Source of the DNA: Solea solea
Taxonomy: Eukaryota > Chordata > Actinopteri > Pleuronectiformes > Soleidae
Assembly: GCF_958295425.1 (NCBI RefSeq)
Contig: NC_081136.1
Coordinates: forward strand, 24,930,890 to 24,994,889
DNA: 64,000 nt
Direction: 5' to 3'
Under the pieces are notes generated by a model, which had not been told where the DNA came from, did not search any database, and saw only the letters and a list, made by a program, of their open reading frames with translations. Made by a program: the position numbers and the translations under genes. Shown here in pieces: positions 51,301-62,099 of the stretch (within the stretch, counting starts at the first letter, position 1; the number at the start of each line of letters is the position of its first letter).

Positions 51301-51589
51301 TCAGGGAGCGCAAAGTGTATTTTCAAACAATAAAATACAATATTTTTGAATAATTAAAACAATATTTTTTTGCTTCTTCTGATTCATGAAAAGTCCAATT
51401 CCACAGAAACAGCGCCATTGGGGTGGTAGTGGCAGGTTGGGGACACTGCATTAGTACACTGTGGCGTTGCTATTCCCAAACTAAAGAAAACTGTTGTCTA
51501 CATTAGAGTCTGAATATCTAATAACACTGTAGATAGATGACAATTTCAAATTGGTCCACAATCTTTAACAGTTATTTGAATATTCTTTT
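51301..51589. other. AT-rich non-coding sequence
   Basis: Nothing recognised. Confidence 0.45.
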
Positions 51590-51970
51590 AAAAAGTATGA
51601 TATGCTCTCTCACAACCACCAGCACAGGCCTCACTGCTCCAGCTGAAGCTAATTAAGCGAGCACAGCAACACCTGGTCAGTGTTGCTGTGTCTTCACGTC
51701 TGTGCCTGGATGGAAACAAGTCTCTCCCTTCTTCTGTGGCCCGTCAGCGTCAAGAAAATGAAAAGTCAACTACTACGTCTTTAATAAAACAAACAGGGAG
51801 AGGCGGTAGCTTGTTTTCCCAGTATTGATAGCCAGTTAGCTCGCAGCAATGTCAGCAAACAAGCAGGTGCAGTGGGAGTTTGCAGTTAAAATGGCGTGGA
51901 CGTGGACTTCTCCCTCGTCCATGAAAGACAACGTGAGGCCTGGGCTTCAGCTGTAAATAAGGTGAGTCAG
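51590..51970 (+). other. Possible non-coding first exon with strong donor
   Basis: Moderately GC-rich, unique-looking sequence ending in GTAAATAAG followed by GTGAGTCAG at about 51961, a near-consensus 5' splice site. CAGTTAAAATGGCGTGG offers an ATG in fair context, but the frame after it is short. No promoter element is clear. Confidence 0.15.
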
Positions 51971-52409
51971 ACCAACTCCCTCTGTCTGCTGTTTTTCCTG
52001 ATGCCTAAATGTCTCTCTGTGGCTGTGTGAATATTTAATAAGTCCTCGCTGTGCACTTGTGGATGCTGTCGAGTTTACATTATGAGCGCACACTAAAGCT
52101 GCTGTGTTGTTGATCATGTTTGCTCAGCAGACTTGATCCTGTGCATCTGGTGTGAAAGGAGCTTGTGAGGGTTTGTTTTGAGGTTGTGCTCTGCAATGAG
52201 TCATTTGTCTTTAATTAGATTTGTTGACGTGAATAGAAACTTTTCAATCTTCCAGTACTTGGAACAGAACAGTTGCTATTTTTGGTAGTGCTCTCTATGA
52301 GCTAAAGGGAGATTCACTATGTTATCATGACAATTTTGGGAAGTTTGGATGCGTAAATGTGACATGCCCTGCCTTGGATGTCTTGGTGAGCACATGAATA
52401 CAGAGGAAA
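51971..52409. other. Non-coding sequence
   Basis: Nothing recognised. Confidence 0.4.
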
Positions 52410-52580
52410 CGGATGAACTCATGCGAAACATGTCGCACAAAACACATGACTTAAAAATATGGGACAAAAACGTGTTGAAATATGACAAAGAAATGATTTA
52501 ATGTTACAAAAACATGCTGCAAAATGATGCAATTGGTGCAAAATGTTAGCAAATAAACCATGTAAAATGTGACAAAAGGC
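52410..52580. repeat. Degenerate tandem repeat with ATG-CAAAA/GACAAAA units
   Basis: GGGACAAAAACGTG, TATGACAAAGAAATG, TTACAAAAACATG, TGCAAAATGATGC, TGCAAAATGTTAGC and TGTGACAAAAGG return every 18-25 bases in direct orientation. Confidence 0.4.
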
Positions 52581-53399
52581 ATTTCTTTAAAAATATTGTA
52601 ATGTGATCAAAGGACGTTCAAATTATTCCTATAATGGAAATTCACCGTGAACTTATCATGACAAAGCATGATTATATTGTATAAATTTCCTGAAGCGTAC
52701 ATTTTCTCGCCACAAAAAAAAAGATAAATAAATGGTAATGTCATGTCAGGTGTATTTCACCAATGAAGAATATTAGTGCGGCTAACAACTCTGTAAAATG
52801 ACACGTTGTCTTGTCGGACGCATTATTGATTATATGACATTTGAAGCACTCCTGCAGGAAAGTGAGCAGTTCACTCTAGAGCTGATTTGAGTTGACTCGG
52901 TACAATAGTACCGTATATTTAAAAGACACTAAAAACGTCTCAAATCTAAATCTAAAGCACATTTACGAACGCGTCGCAATCTTATGTGTCGTTAAAAATG
53001 CTGAAGTTGATGGCCATTTTTAGTGCAGGGCTGCTTCTTGGCTTTCTGGAGTCTTTGCTGATTGCTTGGCAAAAAAAAACAAAAACTTAGATTGTTGCAC
53101 TCAGTCTGTGAAAAAGGTTGAGTAAGCTGGAGAAAGTGAGAGTCTGATGGACTCGTTGCGAAACTGTGGGCTGATTCCTGGAAGTAAAAGTACTATTAGA
53201 AAAACATAATTTGCTCAAACTTGATCTCTTTCCAAGAACAAGATGGAAGACGCATTCATTTCTCCCGCACTTTGTCAGCTCACAGTTTGGCTGTGAGTCA
53301 CAGGAAAGGAGAAAAACAGAAACTGCAGTACGACTCACTTCACCGCCCGTGAACGTGCCCTGTTACAACTGTTTACTTCTCTCACGCGTCACGTAATTC
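52581..53399. other. AT-rich non-coding sequence
   Basis: Nothing recognised; unrecognised frames at 53087-53396. Confidence 0.45.
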
Positions 53400-53770
53400 C
53401 TGATACACAGCAGAGGCGCGCGCGATGTAAGCTGTTACATTGTCCTTCGCTGCCCGTGCTGCTTCAGATGAATTTACATGCTCGCGGTGATTTAAAAAAA
53501 CCGAACGCTTTCTCGTCTCCTGTCAGGACGGATTTAGATAAGGCTCCTTGGCTATATTCATTTCCCTGTAATCGTCTTTTCTCACCTGTCCTTGCATTAC
53601 CTGTCGCCGACACCCCATCCCGCCTTCTTTCCTCCTCCCACTCCCTCTGCTCGTCTCTCTCTCGGGCAGAGACGGACGTAATGAGACAGGTCTACGCGCG
53701 GAGTGAGACGGAGGCAGTGCCTTGAAAGGAGTGCAGCCGTAAACAAGGTGAAAAATAATCAGGTGACACC
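53400..53770. promoter_or_regulatory. CpG-bearing unique block, candidate regulatory element
   Basis: Starts with GGCGCGCGCGATG. Contains CTATATTCATTTCCCTGTAATCG, CTTGCATTACCTGTCGCCG, a CT-rich tract and ACGCGCGGAGTGAGACGG. Clearly richer in GC and CpG than its surroundings. The 89- and 99-residue frames on opposite strands are unrecognised. Confidence 0.3.
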
Positions 53771-54137
53771 GGAGTCTCCGAGGGCCCGCTGCAGCCACAA
53801 CAGCCATGCAACTATACATCACTTTGTCTTCTGAAATGACTACTTTACTTTCAGTCGACTCTCGTTAGCACCCTCGCAGTTCAACTTCTTTGTGTTTATT
53901 TGTTTTTATGCACCTCTTGATTTAGTGCTAATTTGCTTCGTCGCGTGTCTGCATGCGGCTTATTTTTTTTTCTTACATCTACGTCTGTGACCTTTACATA
54001 ATCTGTAAGGTGCACATTTCGGTGTCAGCCTTGTCTTATCTTGCACGGCGATGCACAAGCTACTTAAAATTCATGCACTGTCTGCGCTGTGATGCGCTGC
54101 GTGAACGTGTGAGTGAATGAATGGGTGAATGGCAAAA
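53771..54137. other. Non-coding sequence
   Basis: Nothing recognised. Confidence 0.4.
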
Positions 54138-54271
54138 CTCTCACATTCACACCTTTGTGCAATTTAGAGTGTCTGTGGTAGAAAACCCACGCACTGACGG
54201 GGAGAACATGCAAACCCTGGTCTTTTTGCTGCAAGGCAACAGTGCTAGCCACTACGACATCATGTGACCCC
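54138..54271 (-). mobile_element. SINE-like family A, antisense, internally deleted
   Basis: CTCACATTCACACC, GCAATTTAGAGTGTC, AACCCACGCACTGACGGGG, AGAACATGCAAACCC, TTGCTGCAAGGCAACAGTG, CTAGCCACTACGAC and CATGTGACCCC run in the antisense order of family A, with deletions between. The CATGTGACCCC head is shared with the old copy at 35250. Confidence 0.7.
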
Positions 54272-54294
54272 TACTTGGAATTAAATGCAGGGAT

Positions 54295-54450
54295 TAGGGC
54301 TGCACAGAAGATCTATCGTCATTGCAATATCAATATGTACGATATACAGATCACAACAGATAAACGTGACAAGACACAATATTTTACAATAAGGTGAGAT
54401 ACAAAAAGGACATTTTAAGAGAAAACGCACTTTAAAAATAACAATGTTAT
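54295..54450 (+). repeat. TAGGGCTGCAC repeat, copy 1
   Basis: Begins TAGGGCTGCACAGAAG and continues CATTGCAATATCAATATG. TAGGGCTGCACxAT starts are a hallmark of fish hAT-type MITEs. Confidence 0.5.
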
Positions 54451-54453
54451 TTG

Positions 54454-54600
54454 TAGGGCTGCACAATCAATCGTTTTCATATCAAAAGTGCAGTTTGAAA
54501 CAATGCTGTTTGAAACAATTTGTCCCATTTTTGACAGTTTTTTGTGTTATGCCAATAAAAAAAAAATGCAATACATAAATGTTAGAGACAATTCACGTTA
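54454..54600 (+). repeat. TAGGGCTGCAC repeat, copy 2
   Basis: Begins TAGGGCTGCACAATCAATCG only 159 bases after copy 1, in the same orientation. The bodies differ, so they are two related insertions rather than a tandem duplicate. Confidence 0.5.
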
Positions 54601-54669
54601 AGTGCCGATCCTTGCATTGCAGCATAGTTAATGTTTTTGATGGTTTCTCATGTTGGGATGCTTCATCCA

Positions 54670-54900
54670 CCTTGTTCTAACCCTTTTAACACCGAGTGTA
54701 TCGAAGACGTCACGTTTGCACAAGCGCACTTTGCATTAATTACCGTAATTATGCAGTGGTTCGTGCTGTAGGAGAAATTCCGGTTTCTGAAAGCTGAGAA
54801 GTTGAAAGTCAAAGTCAATATGTGGTCATTTTAATTTCACTCACGCCATTGCAGGAAGCTCGTGGTTCATCGCCTTTGTCACCAGAAAAACGCCTGTACA
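54670..54900 (+). repeat. Dispersed repeat with CCCTTTTAACACCGAGTG
   Basis: CCCTTTTAACACCGAG, GAAGACGTCACGTTTGCAC, GCGCACTTTGCATTAATTACC and GTAATTATGCAGTGG are recognised as a common fish repeat; one copy here. Confidence 0.4.
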
Positions 54901-55348
54901 TTGAGACAAAAACTGAAACAAATGTGATTTTAATGTGTTAAACTGTTCAAAATCTGGTGTTCATGTACAACTACAATGTTTTTTTTCCACATGTTAAATT
55001 GTTAATAGTCTATTTTAACATGCAGTAAATTGTTAATAACTTTTAAGCAAGTTGTTCTGGGACAATTTGCAAAAGCACTTACTCACAGGGCATTTTCTGG
55101 TTATGATTTACATAAGCAGTAACCCAGTGAACATTTAATGGATGCTTTACTTAAAAAATCACCAATGAAATCGCAATATAATGTAAAAAAATTCGAAAAA
55201 ATTTTTTTAATCCAAATTGTTGAGCCATTGTTGACTCTATTTTACAATTTCCAAGTTGTTTGGCGGAGTGAGAAGAAGGAAGGTGATAGTCAATTTGCTG
55301 AAACTGTTGCGGCCGGAGGCTTAAATACAAAACAGCCACCGTCAGAAA
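54901..55348. other. AT-rich non-coding sequence
   Basis: Nothing recognised. Confidence 0.45.
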
Positions 55349-55450
55349 TAACATCCATCCATTTTCTACCAATTTATTGTCCACATGAGGGTCACAGGGG
55401 GCAACTAACCAGCTGACGTAGGGTGGAAGGCGGAGTACACTCTGGAAGGG
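55349..55450 (-). mobile_element. SINE-like family A, 3' part, antisense, degraded
   Basis: ATCCATCCATTTTCTACC, GAGGGTCACAGGGGGC, CCAGCTGACGTAGGGTGG and GCGGAGTACACTCTGG are antisense versions of the family tail (tail repeat, GCGGTAGAAAATGG, CCCTATGTCAGCTGG, GGTGTACCCCGCC). Confidence 0.6.
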
Positions 55451-55525
55451 AATTGCTTGCAGGGAGTCGTTTTTTTTGAGACAGTTATTGATATCATAAC
55501 CCTTTTTTTGCCTTATCTGATCGAT

Positions 55526-55543
55526 GCTGCTGCTGCTGCTGCT
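55526..55543. repeat. (GCT)n microsatellite
   Basis: Six GCT units in a 70-codon frame that would give poly-Ala. The frame is not otherwise recognised, so coding is not claimed. Confidence 0.85.
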
Positions 55544-55882
55544 GTGGAGGCGGAGCTTCTGACACTAAACAGAGAAGCAAGCAGCTGTTGTGTGAACGCG
55601 AGCCAGGAGCTCGGGCCGCAGCGTGAAGCTAATTGTGTAAGCGACACCCTCCTGCTTTATATAGCGTAGACGTCATTTTAGTGGCGGCGGATAAATGATT
55701 TGCGAGCGTATGTGTGCGTGATGGAGACATGTGTTACAGATCATCAGGATGTGTTTCCAGCAGCTCACTCGCATCTCTTCGATAAAGTCTGTTCCACTGC
55801 CTATCGATATAAATGAAGTCAAGGAAAAGTGTGCTGTGGAGAGATTGTAGGAACTGTTCAAAGTCTTGCAGGTGATTTATTG
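55544..55882. other. Unique-looking sequence of moderate GC
   Basis: GAGCCAGGAGCTCGGGCCGC holds the palindrome-like GAGCTC. CTTTATATAGCG at 55654 is TATA-box-like, but no transcript structure can be tied to it. Confidence 0.35.
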
Positions 55883-55900
55883 TTTATTTATTTATTTATT
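55883..55900. repeat. (TTTA)n microsatellite
   Basis: Four TTTA units. Confidence 0.8.
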
Positions 55901-56214
55901 CTGAAAATTTGAAGCCAATGTACCGACAACCGCGGCTCCAAGCTGCTAAACAGTTTTTTTGCGTACACTTCCACCGGTGTCATTCAAATATCATTCTAAA
56001 TCACAGATTTTCAAATCTCTTAACGCAGATTGCATCATTTATCATACTTCATTCACAGAGACAACTCTGACCTTCGAAATGGAACACCTTGAGATTATTC
56101 GTGTCACTCATGTTGCACCATGGAAGAACACTTCAATCATGTGTGGCAGTATAAGAGGCCTTAAACTTTTACTCAATGTGCACACGGGCATAAGAGATGG
56201 TGATGAGAATAGTT
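55901..56214. other. Non-coding sequence
   Basis: A 93-residue plus frame (55959-56240) is unrecognised. Confidence 0.35.
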
Positions 56215-56382
56215 TTGAGTCATTTCAGAGGATTAAATGAAGTTTCTCTGATTTTATCTTCTGGTTTCTTTCTTCCATATAGCAAAGAAATGATTCAAAC
56301 CACTTGATTAAGTACTTGATTCATCGGGAAAATAATCGACAGATGAATTGATTATGAACATAAGTGATAGTTGCAGCCCTAG
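56215..56382 (+). mobile_element. hAT-like family H3, copy 2, right part
   Basis: Shares TCTGGTTTCTTTCTTCCATATAG and GCAAAGAAATGATTCAAA with 56915-56960, and ends AATCGACAGATGAATTG then GATAGTTGCAGCCCTAG, the H3 terminus. The left end is missing. Confidence 0.6.
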
Positions 56383-56780
56383 ATGAGAGGGTTTTTTTTT
56401 TACAACTTTTTTTCCTTTTTCACTATTTAATGGCTTTTTCACTGTTAAGTAACCACTCAGAGAGAGTGTAAGAAAGAGAGGGGCAAAGGGGCGGAGTCTG
56501 CCCAGGTGTCTCTCCATCAGTCATTTTGCGCATTTTCAATTTGTGCGTAGACATATTGAAGGAGGTGCAAAAGTCGGTGCATCGATTAAAGGTAGATCTG
56601 AATAAGTGAAATGGAAACCGTTTTAGGGAAAGTGGACGTTTAGAGATCACTTGACTAAAAAGTCCCACCCACTTTGCAAACATTACTATGATAAGTAACT
56701 GAAATAGCAAGAAAACTCAAGTAAATACTGTGTTTTAATAATGAATGGATTGCATTGTCAGTCAAACAACATGTTGTATT
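56383..56780. other. Non-coding sequence
   Basis: Unrecognised frames on the minus strand (56308-56710). Nothing else. Confidence 0.4.
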
Positions 56781-57000
56781 TAGGGCTTAAACAATTACTC
56801 GATTAATCAATTATTAATCAACTACTAAATGAATCGCCAACTATTTTGACAATCGTTATCAGTTTGAGTGTTTGTTAAAGAATTAAAACAAGTGTTCAGA
56901 TGTTTTAATGTGAATAATTTCTGGTGTCTTTTCTCCATATACTGTAACAAAGAAATCATTAAAAGCAATTGAGAAAATAATCCCTAGTACTAGTTGCATA
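56781..57000 (+). mobile_element. hAT-like family H3, copy 3, left part
   Basis: Starts TAGGGCTTAAACAATTACTCG then ATTAATCAATTATTAATC, and includes TCTGGTGTCTTTTCTCC and AACAAAGAAATCATT in common with copy 2. It ends near GAAAATAATCCCTAG. Confidence 0.6.
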
Positions 57001-57395
57001 ACTATTATCTTGTCTGTTAAATCATTATAAAAACCAACAAAACAAAAATTATTAATGGTTATAAAAGGACAAAAAAAACTAAAGCAACGCCTCCATACTC
57101 TGTACTTGAAAAAAAATGACAAGTTTGTTATATTATTATTATAATAACAATACAAATAATAACAGATTTTTGTATTATGATCAGTGTAATCCAAACACGA
57201 TTACACTGAGTTGCCAATGAGCATGATTACCTGTGTCACAAGCATTTTGCCTTGCAGCGTATTCACTAATCAACAAGTACAATCCTGTGCCAAGCAATAA
57301 ATCAGTTCATTAAATTGTTTGCTGGGGGACAGTCATGGAGAAGCATAAATTGAACGTGTTTACTGCCATGTACTGCATTTCCCCACACGGACTCG
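57001..57395. other. AT-rich non-coding sequence
   Basis: Contains short TTA/TAA runs near 57130-57165. Nothing recognised. Confidence 0.45.
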
Positions 57396-57411
57396 GTGTG
57401 TGTGTGTGTGG
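57396..57411. repeat. (GT)n microsatellite
   Basis: About eight GT units. Confidence 0.85.
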
Positions 57412-58139
57412 TTCAACAGGTGTGTTGATTCCTAACCCTGCATGCACCATAGGCAGGAGGAAGGTCTCGACCCGGACACATCACCTGCATATTTCCTACA
57501 GGAGGCAAATATTCCAATTACTCCACACATAGGAAAGGGAACGTCACTATAAATCAGCATCAACTTGATTTTTTTTTCCAGAGAAAAAAACAGATCACAT
57601 ACAAAAATTAACCCACTTGAATCAAATGCTTTAGATCACCTTTAGACTGCCTGTTCAGATGTAAACGCTTCACTTTCCTGCACCAAAGTCCATAAAGAAA
57701 ACCAGTGTTTTGTTAGCTTGCAGAGACGCAGGAGCAGCTGCAATTCTGTCCAATTTTTGTCACGTATTCAAATGCAAATGAAACATTTCAGTCACCAAAG
57801 TCACAAGATAACACATTTGAACTTACTGATAAAAGCAGCAATGGATTAACAACTTATGTGTCCTTGATGTGAAATTGGTGGGGGTTTTTTTGGGTGCAGG
57901 AAAGAGTGAAGTTTACTGTACTTTTTTTCCCCCCCAGCTGGAAAAAGTTGTTAAAACTGCCTAAAAATGGGCAAAATGATTCCAAGGACGTCATAGTATC
58001 AAGCAGGCATGAATTTGATCGGATCAGCCTCAGTGACTAAAATGTTTTTTTCACCTGCTGGCAGCCGTATTATCAATGAGAATGAATGTGGGTGAAGGTG
58101 GTTTTTTATAATGTGTCAATACATCAAACAACCAACAAA
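57412..58139. other. Non-coding sequence
   Basis: An ATGCAAAT octamer at 57772-57779. TTTTTTTTCCCCCCCCAG near 57925 looks like a splice acceptor, but no coding exon follows. Confidence 0.4.
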
Positions 58140-58570
58140 AACAAGTATTCCTTTTAAGCAAAAACTGGCTAATTTTATAGGATTTTCTTGAGTGGAATGT
58201 ATGAGCACAGTGGTTGCATACCTCATACCAACAGGAAGTCCCTCTTTGACACTTCCTGTCTCTCTCACGCTGGAAGGCAGAGGTGGTCTGACCAGGTTGT
58301 GGTTTCGGATCAAAAATGATTCCCGGAGCACAGCAGGCAAAGCGCAAGCTGTGAACCACAGTGACGGATGACCTGCGCTAATGGCCCCCAAAGGCAATTA
58401 AAACTGTCTGGTGGGCAGCCTTTCAACCAGTAACCCACAGAAATGTAACATTTGAAAGATGTCTCCCAGAGGCACTGTTCCCTCTGCACTTTGACAGACT
58501 GTGAAAGTGGGAAGCTGTGTGCAAAAAGGCTGAAAGAGGCTCTGATGAGCTGTGAAGGTGTCAAGATTTA
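58140..58570. other. Unique-looking block, open in several minus frames
   Basis: Three overlapping minus-strand frames (58051-58359, 58116-58397, 58310-58564) are all open, each 84-102 residues, and none is recognised. Openness in several phases speaks for composition or non-coding conservation rather than a gene. Confidence 0.25.
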
Positions 58571-59179
58571 CGGCCACAGTTTTTTGTATTCATAGAAGTG
58601 ATCTTAGTTTGAAGACATTGACGAGAATCGCATGGACACCGAGTTTGTTTAGGAGATAGTAGGAACAACTGAGACCTGTGATGACAAGATGTCAAAGCTG
58701 TGAGATTAACCTGTATATTCTTACACTCCACTCCTCACTGTGCTAAAAGGAAGCCTAATTAACTTGGGCATGGGGGTTGCTATCATGTTTTGGGGAGAGG
58801 AGGGTGATCCAGATGTTTTAGTTTCACTTTTTGGGGGGTGCTTTTGTGTCCGGCATCTTTAAGTACAGTCTTTTTTTTTTGCGCTTTATGTTGTCCAAAA
58901 GTTCCCTTTCGGTTTTGGGCAGTCACTGGATTTATGCAGGAAATACCCACTGTTAAAGCTGCAGGATTTTGACAAACTTCCATTTCTGATGTAGAACGTT
59001 CCGTTTACATCAGAAGTCAGAACTGAGGAGTGATGTCGCCTCAAAGTTCACCACATTCAGTTGATGATTATGATGCAAACGCCTAGCCATTGTTAGCAAT
59101 ATCAATACCAAATGGGGCTATGACTGCGATTGATTTACCGTGAAACAAATACAGACGAGCTATTAACTGTAAAAGTAGC
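58571..59179. other. Non-coding sequence
   Basis: GTTAAAGCTGCAGG at 58952 is a weak match to the TTTAAAGCTGCAGTA start. No gene. Confidence 0.4.
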
Positions 59180-59345
59180 AGTGATAAGAGGGTGGCAGCC
59201 ACCCTGGAATCCCAAGTCGCGTTTGGTGAGGTTGCTCCAGGTTTCCGAGTTCAGAACGCCCCCATGACATGTAAATTTCCGACTTCCAACTGCAAATTGA
59301 ACACACCATTCGAGGCAAACTGTGTTTGTGATGTAGGGCCTGTAT
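59180..59345. repeat. Possible dispersed repeat
   Basis: TTTCCGAGTTCAGAACGCC, CATGTAAATTTCCGACTTCC and ACTGCAAATTGAACACACC recall a fish repeat of the ATTTCCGACTTCC type. Single copy here; weak. Confidence 0.3.
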
Positions 59346-60699
59346 AAATAAAAGTGACTTGACATTTGTTTGGATACTGGAAAGTTTTCTGCTCGATTTA
59401 CTGTCAGAGCCTGAGACTGAGAGACTCCCGTCACTGAGCAAACACTGTAGATCAGTGATAGCTGTCAGAATGACAGGTTTAAACTTCAAATGTTCATGTG
59501 GATCATCTCATCCTGAGATGCTTTTTTTTTTTTTTACAATTTCAATTGTATTATAAAGGCATTGGTCTAAGGTTTTGTTTGAATAGATGCATCAAACATA
59601 TACACTGGTACTTGCTTCATATTTACAAAGTTAGTTCTCAACTTGGTAAATTATGAAGATGAGTCACTCAAACTTTAGGTTTTTTTAAAAGTTTTTTGAT
59701 TACCTGTTTCATTAAAGGTAGGGTTGGAAGACCTGTTTCAAGCTGGCGACATTTTAAATTCAAAAGTCCCTTGTAACTTTCCCAAAAAAACGTCTTTCAC
59801 ACCTGTTGTTGCCTCCTTTTCTGCCATAGCATTGCTGCAGCTCTCTCAGCATAAACTCTGACGTCATCTTCTTTGCAAGCGCGATTAGTGCACCAAGCTG
59901 CATCATCATTTTTGTGATGATGCATTAATGAATTACTCGTGTTGTGTAGAGGATTTTAAGCAATACAGTAAAAAAAAAAAAAAAGCTCCAGAAAATGATC
60001 TGTGTCATTTAGTTAATGTAGGCAGTTTTGTGTATAATTTGTTACTATTAAACTGTAATAATTCAAAAGAAGAAACTTGGCTGAAGAAAGAATAAAATAA
60101 AGTCAAACAATAATGAACTATATTAGGCATCTACTTCCCTGACGTGTAAAAATCAGGATGCGCAACTGAAGAACGAAAATAAGGGAAAAAAAGCTAGAGA
60201 TACAGACTGATCATGTTTGATGTTTTCTCCTGCTACCGCACTAAACTGTCTCATTAGTACAAGACAAATTTGTCTTTTTTTTTTTTATTCTTTTTTTAAA
60301 TACATATCCAACAAAGTCCACAGTCAAACTGTTCTGCCAAGTCCTCTTGGCAGTTAGCACGTCTAAGGGTTCTAAGTGTTCTGTGATGAGTGAATGAGAT
60401 TATTTCTGCTTAGGCTGAAGACATTGAACATCCTCAGTAATTGGTTTGTCCAGGAACTGCTCTAAAGTTTCCTTTTTTTCTCTAAGGCAGTAAACACTGA
60501 CTTAGAGCTTTCCCACTGCTGAGGCATTGCTTCATCCGAGCGGTTTGAACAAAGTTTTGTGTTCTGTCATCATGATGAATGTCAATTCAAAGGTGACTCT
60601 CGGAGGACTTGATTCATATTTATTTTTACTTTTTTTTTTTACTGCATATTCCCGCCGTGTTATAAGATCTACAGTGAGCGTCTGGTCTCAGTTTTCTTC
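59346..60699. other. AT-rich non-coding sequence
   Basis: Several A and T homopolymers (59521, 59970, 60277, 60626). No gene or repeat hallmark recognised. Confidence 0.45.
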
Positions 60700-60990
60700 C
60701 TGTAAGAGGAAATTGAGTCATGTGGTCGGCTTTGATCTTTAAAACGCTGCTCTGTAGTCCTGTGTAAAAAGGTAAGCCCGGGCCAATTGCATCGCTTTGC
60801 TCGTCTCGCCGCTACGCTGCTGTTTTTCCCCCCCAACCCGTACTATAATCAAGGTTGCGGAGGCTGAATCGATGCGGTCGTCCACTTCTGCTCTCAAACC
60901 ATTTATTAAAACATCAAATACTCCGCTCTGGTGGACGTGTGCCCAGTGATTACCTTTGCAAATCAATTAAGCCACCGAGTAATTGATTAG
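60700..60990. promoter_or_regulatory. Candidate conserved non-coding element
   Basis: Unique, moderately GC-rich sequence with GCCAATTGCATCGC, GCTGAATCGATGCGG, CCATTTATTAAAACATC, GCAAATCAATTAAGCC and GAGTAATTGATTAG in 250 bases. A near-consensus donor (AAAAAG then GTAAGC at 60771) is noted but lacks a coding exon. The 75-residue minus frame looks fairly protein-like yet has no recognised domain. Confidence 0.35.
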
Positions 60991-61172
60991 ATACAGGCCC
61001 ACTGTTCCAGGATCTTGTGTGTTTGTTTTTTTTTTTTGTTTTGGAGCAAGTGAAGGTCAGCACGTTTGTACTTGCTTTCTTTCGGGTTCCTCTCTTTTGT
61101 ATTGAAGGAAGTGGGGTTAACATGAAGGGCTGAATCAATAGAAAAGGGATTGGATTCACTGTATGTTTTGGA
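60991..61172. other. Short non-coding spacer
   Basis: Contains a T tract at 61026-61038. Nothing else. Confidence 0.45.
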
Positions 61173-61191
61173 ACTCTCTCTCTCTCTCTCT
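61173..61191. repeat. (CT)n microsatellite
   Basis: About nine CT units. Confidence 0.85.
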
Positions 61192-62099
61192 GGGCAAAGA
61201 AATGGATTGTGTCACTGCAATCGATAATCACACTTTGACTTAAACCGAGCGGCTGGATTAACATCTCAGTTAGGTTTCTGACAAAAAAGGGGCAAATCAT
61301 TTACAAATGATGCCATACTTTTCACAGTCTTTGCATTCACACGTGCCTGAGGGTCCATTCAAATGATATGTTACCGCGGTTACCGTCATCTTCGCTGTGT
61401 TATTTGCCAAAAAACAAGCGTGCGCCACCCACTAGACTAGAAGGTGTTGTGCTCCATGGAGCATGGTCCACATGCTCAAACTGAAGGTGTGCTCACGTTA
61501 GTCCATGCGGCGTCTCCACAGACCACCGTGGAAAAGTGCAAGTGTGGACCCGAGCGAGGACATGGAATGTCAAAAATCTTGTGTAGCCTCAAAGCGTTCC
61601 AGCGCTCTGTCCGTCAGACATTGATCTCTCTGGCTGGAGGAATAAGTTTGATGCAAGAGTTTTGTAATACATTTGATGCACGGACTCGAAAACCATCCAT
61701 GTGAGCTTCAGTCATTCATGTGCTCTGCTTTATCTCACAAACACTGATGGGAGTCTGCAGACTCACTCGCGCTTGGAAACAAATTAAAGCAGAAAAGTCG
61801 ATGTGAGTCCTTCATTCTCTGCTGTTTTGAAATGGAAATAAAAGCACCAGAGATCCCAGGCAACCTGTTTTTTTGTTTCCTCCCTTCTTTTCTCTTTTTT
61901 TTTTTACAATGGCTGAATTCCCTGCAGTATTAAGATGTGAACACCGATGCAATTAAGGCCAGTTCATCCTCACAACGCCGTCATGCGTTTCATTAAAACA
62001 GGTAGCATTTGGAGCTCTGGTTAAACGCGTGAACCCAGCTCTGCATTAGTGTCCGTATCCTCCAAGGCTTTTTTGCCTTTTTTTACTAGAAGAGGCAGG
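61192..62099. other. Non-coding sequence
   Basis: An 86-residue plus frame (61444-61704) is unrecognised. Unique-looking throughout. Confidence 0.4.

Noticed and set aside
5265..57779. POU octamers ATGCAAAT at 5265, 8100, 38761 and 57772
   Set aside because: Four hits in 64 kb of AT-rich DNA are close to chance expectation; kept only as notes where they fall in candidate blocks.
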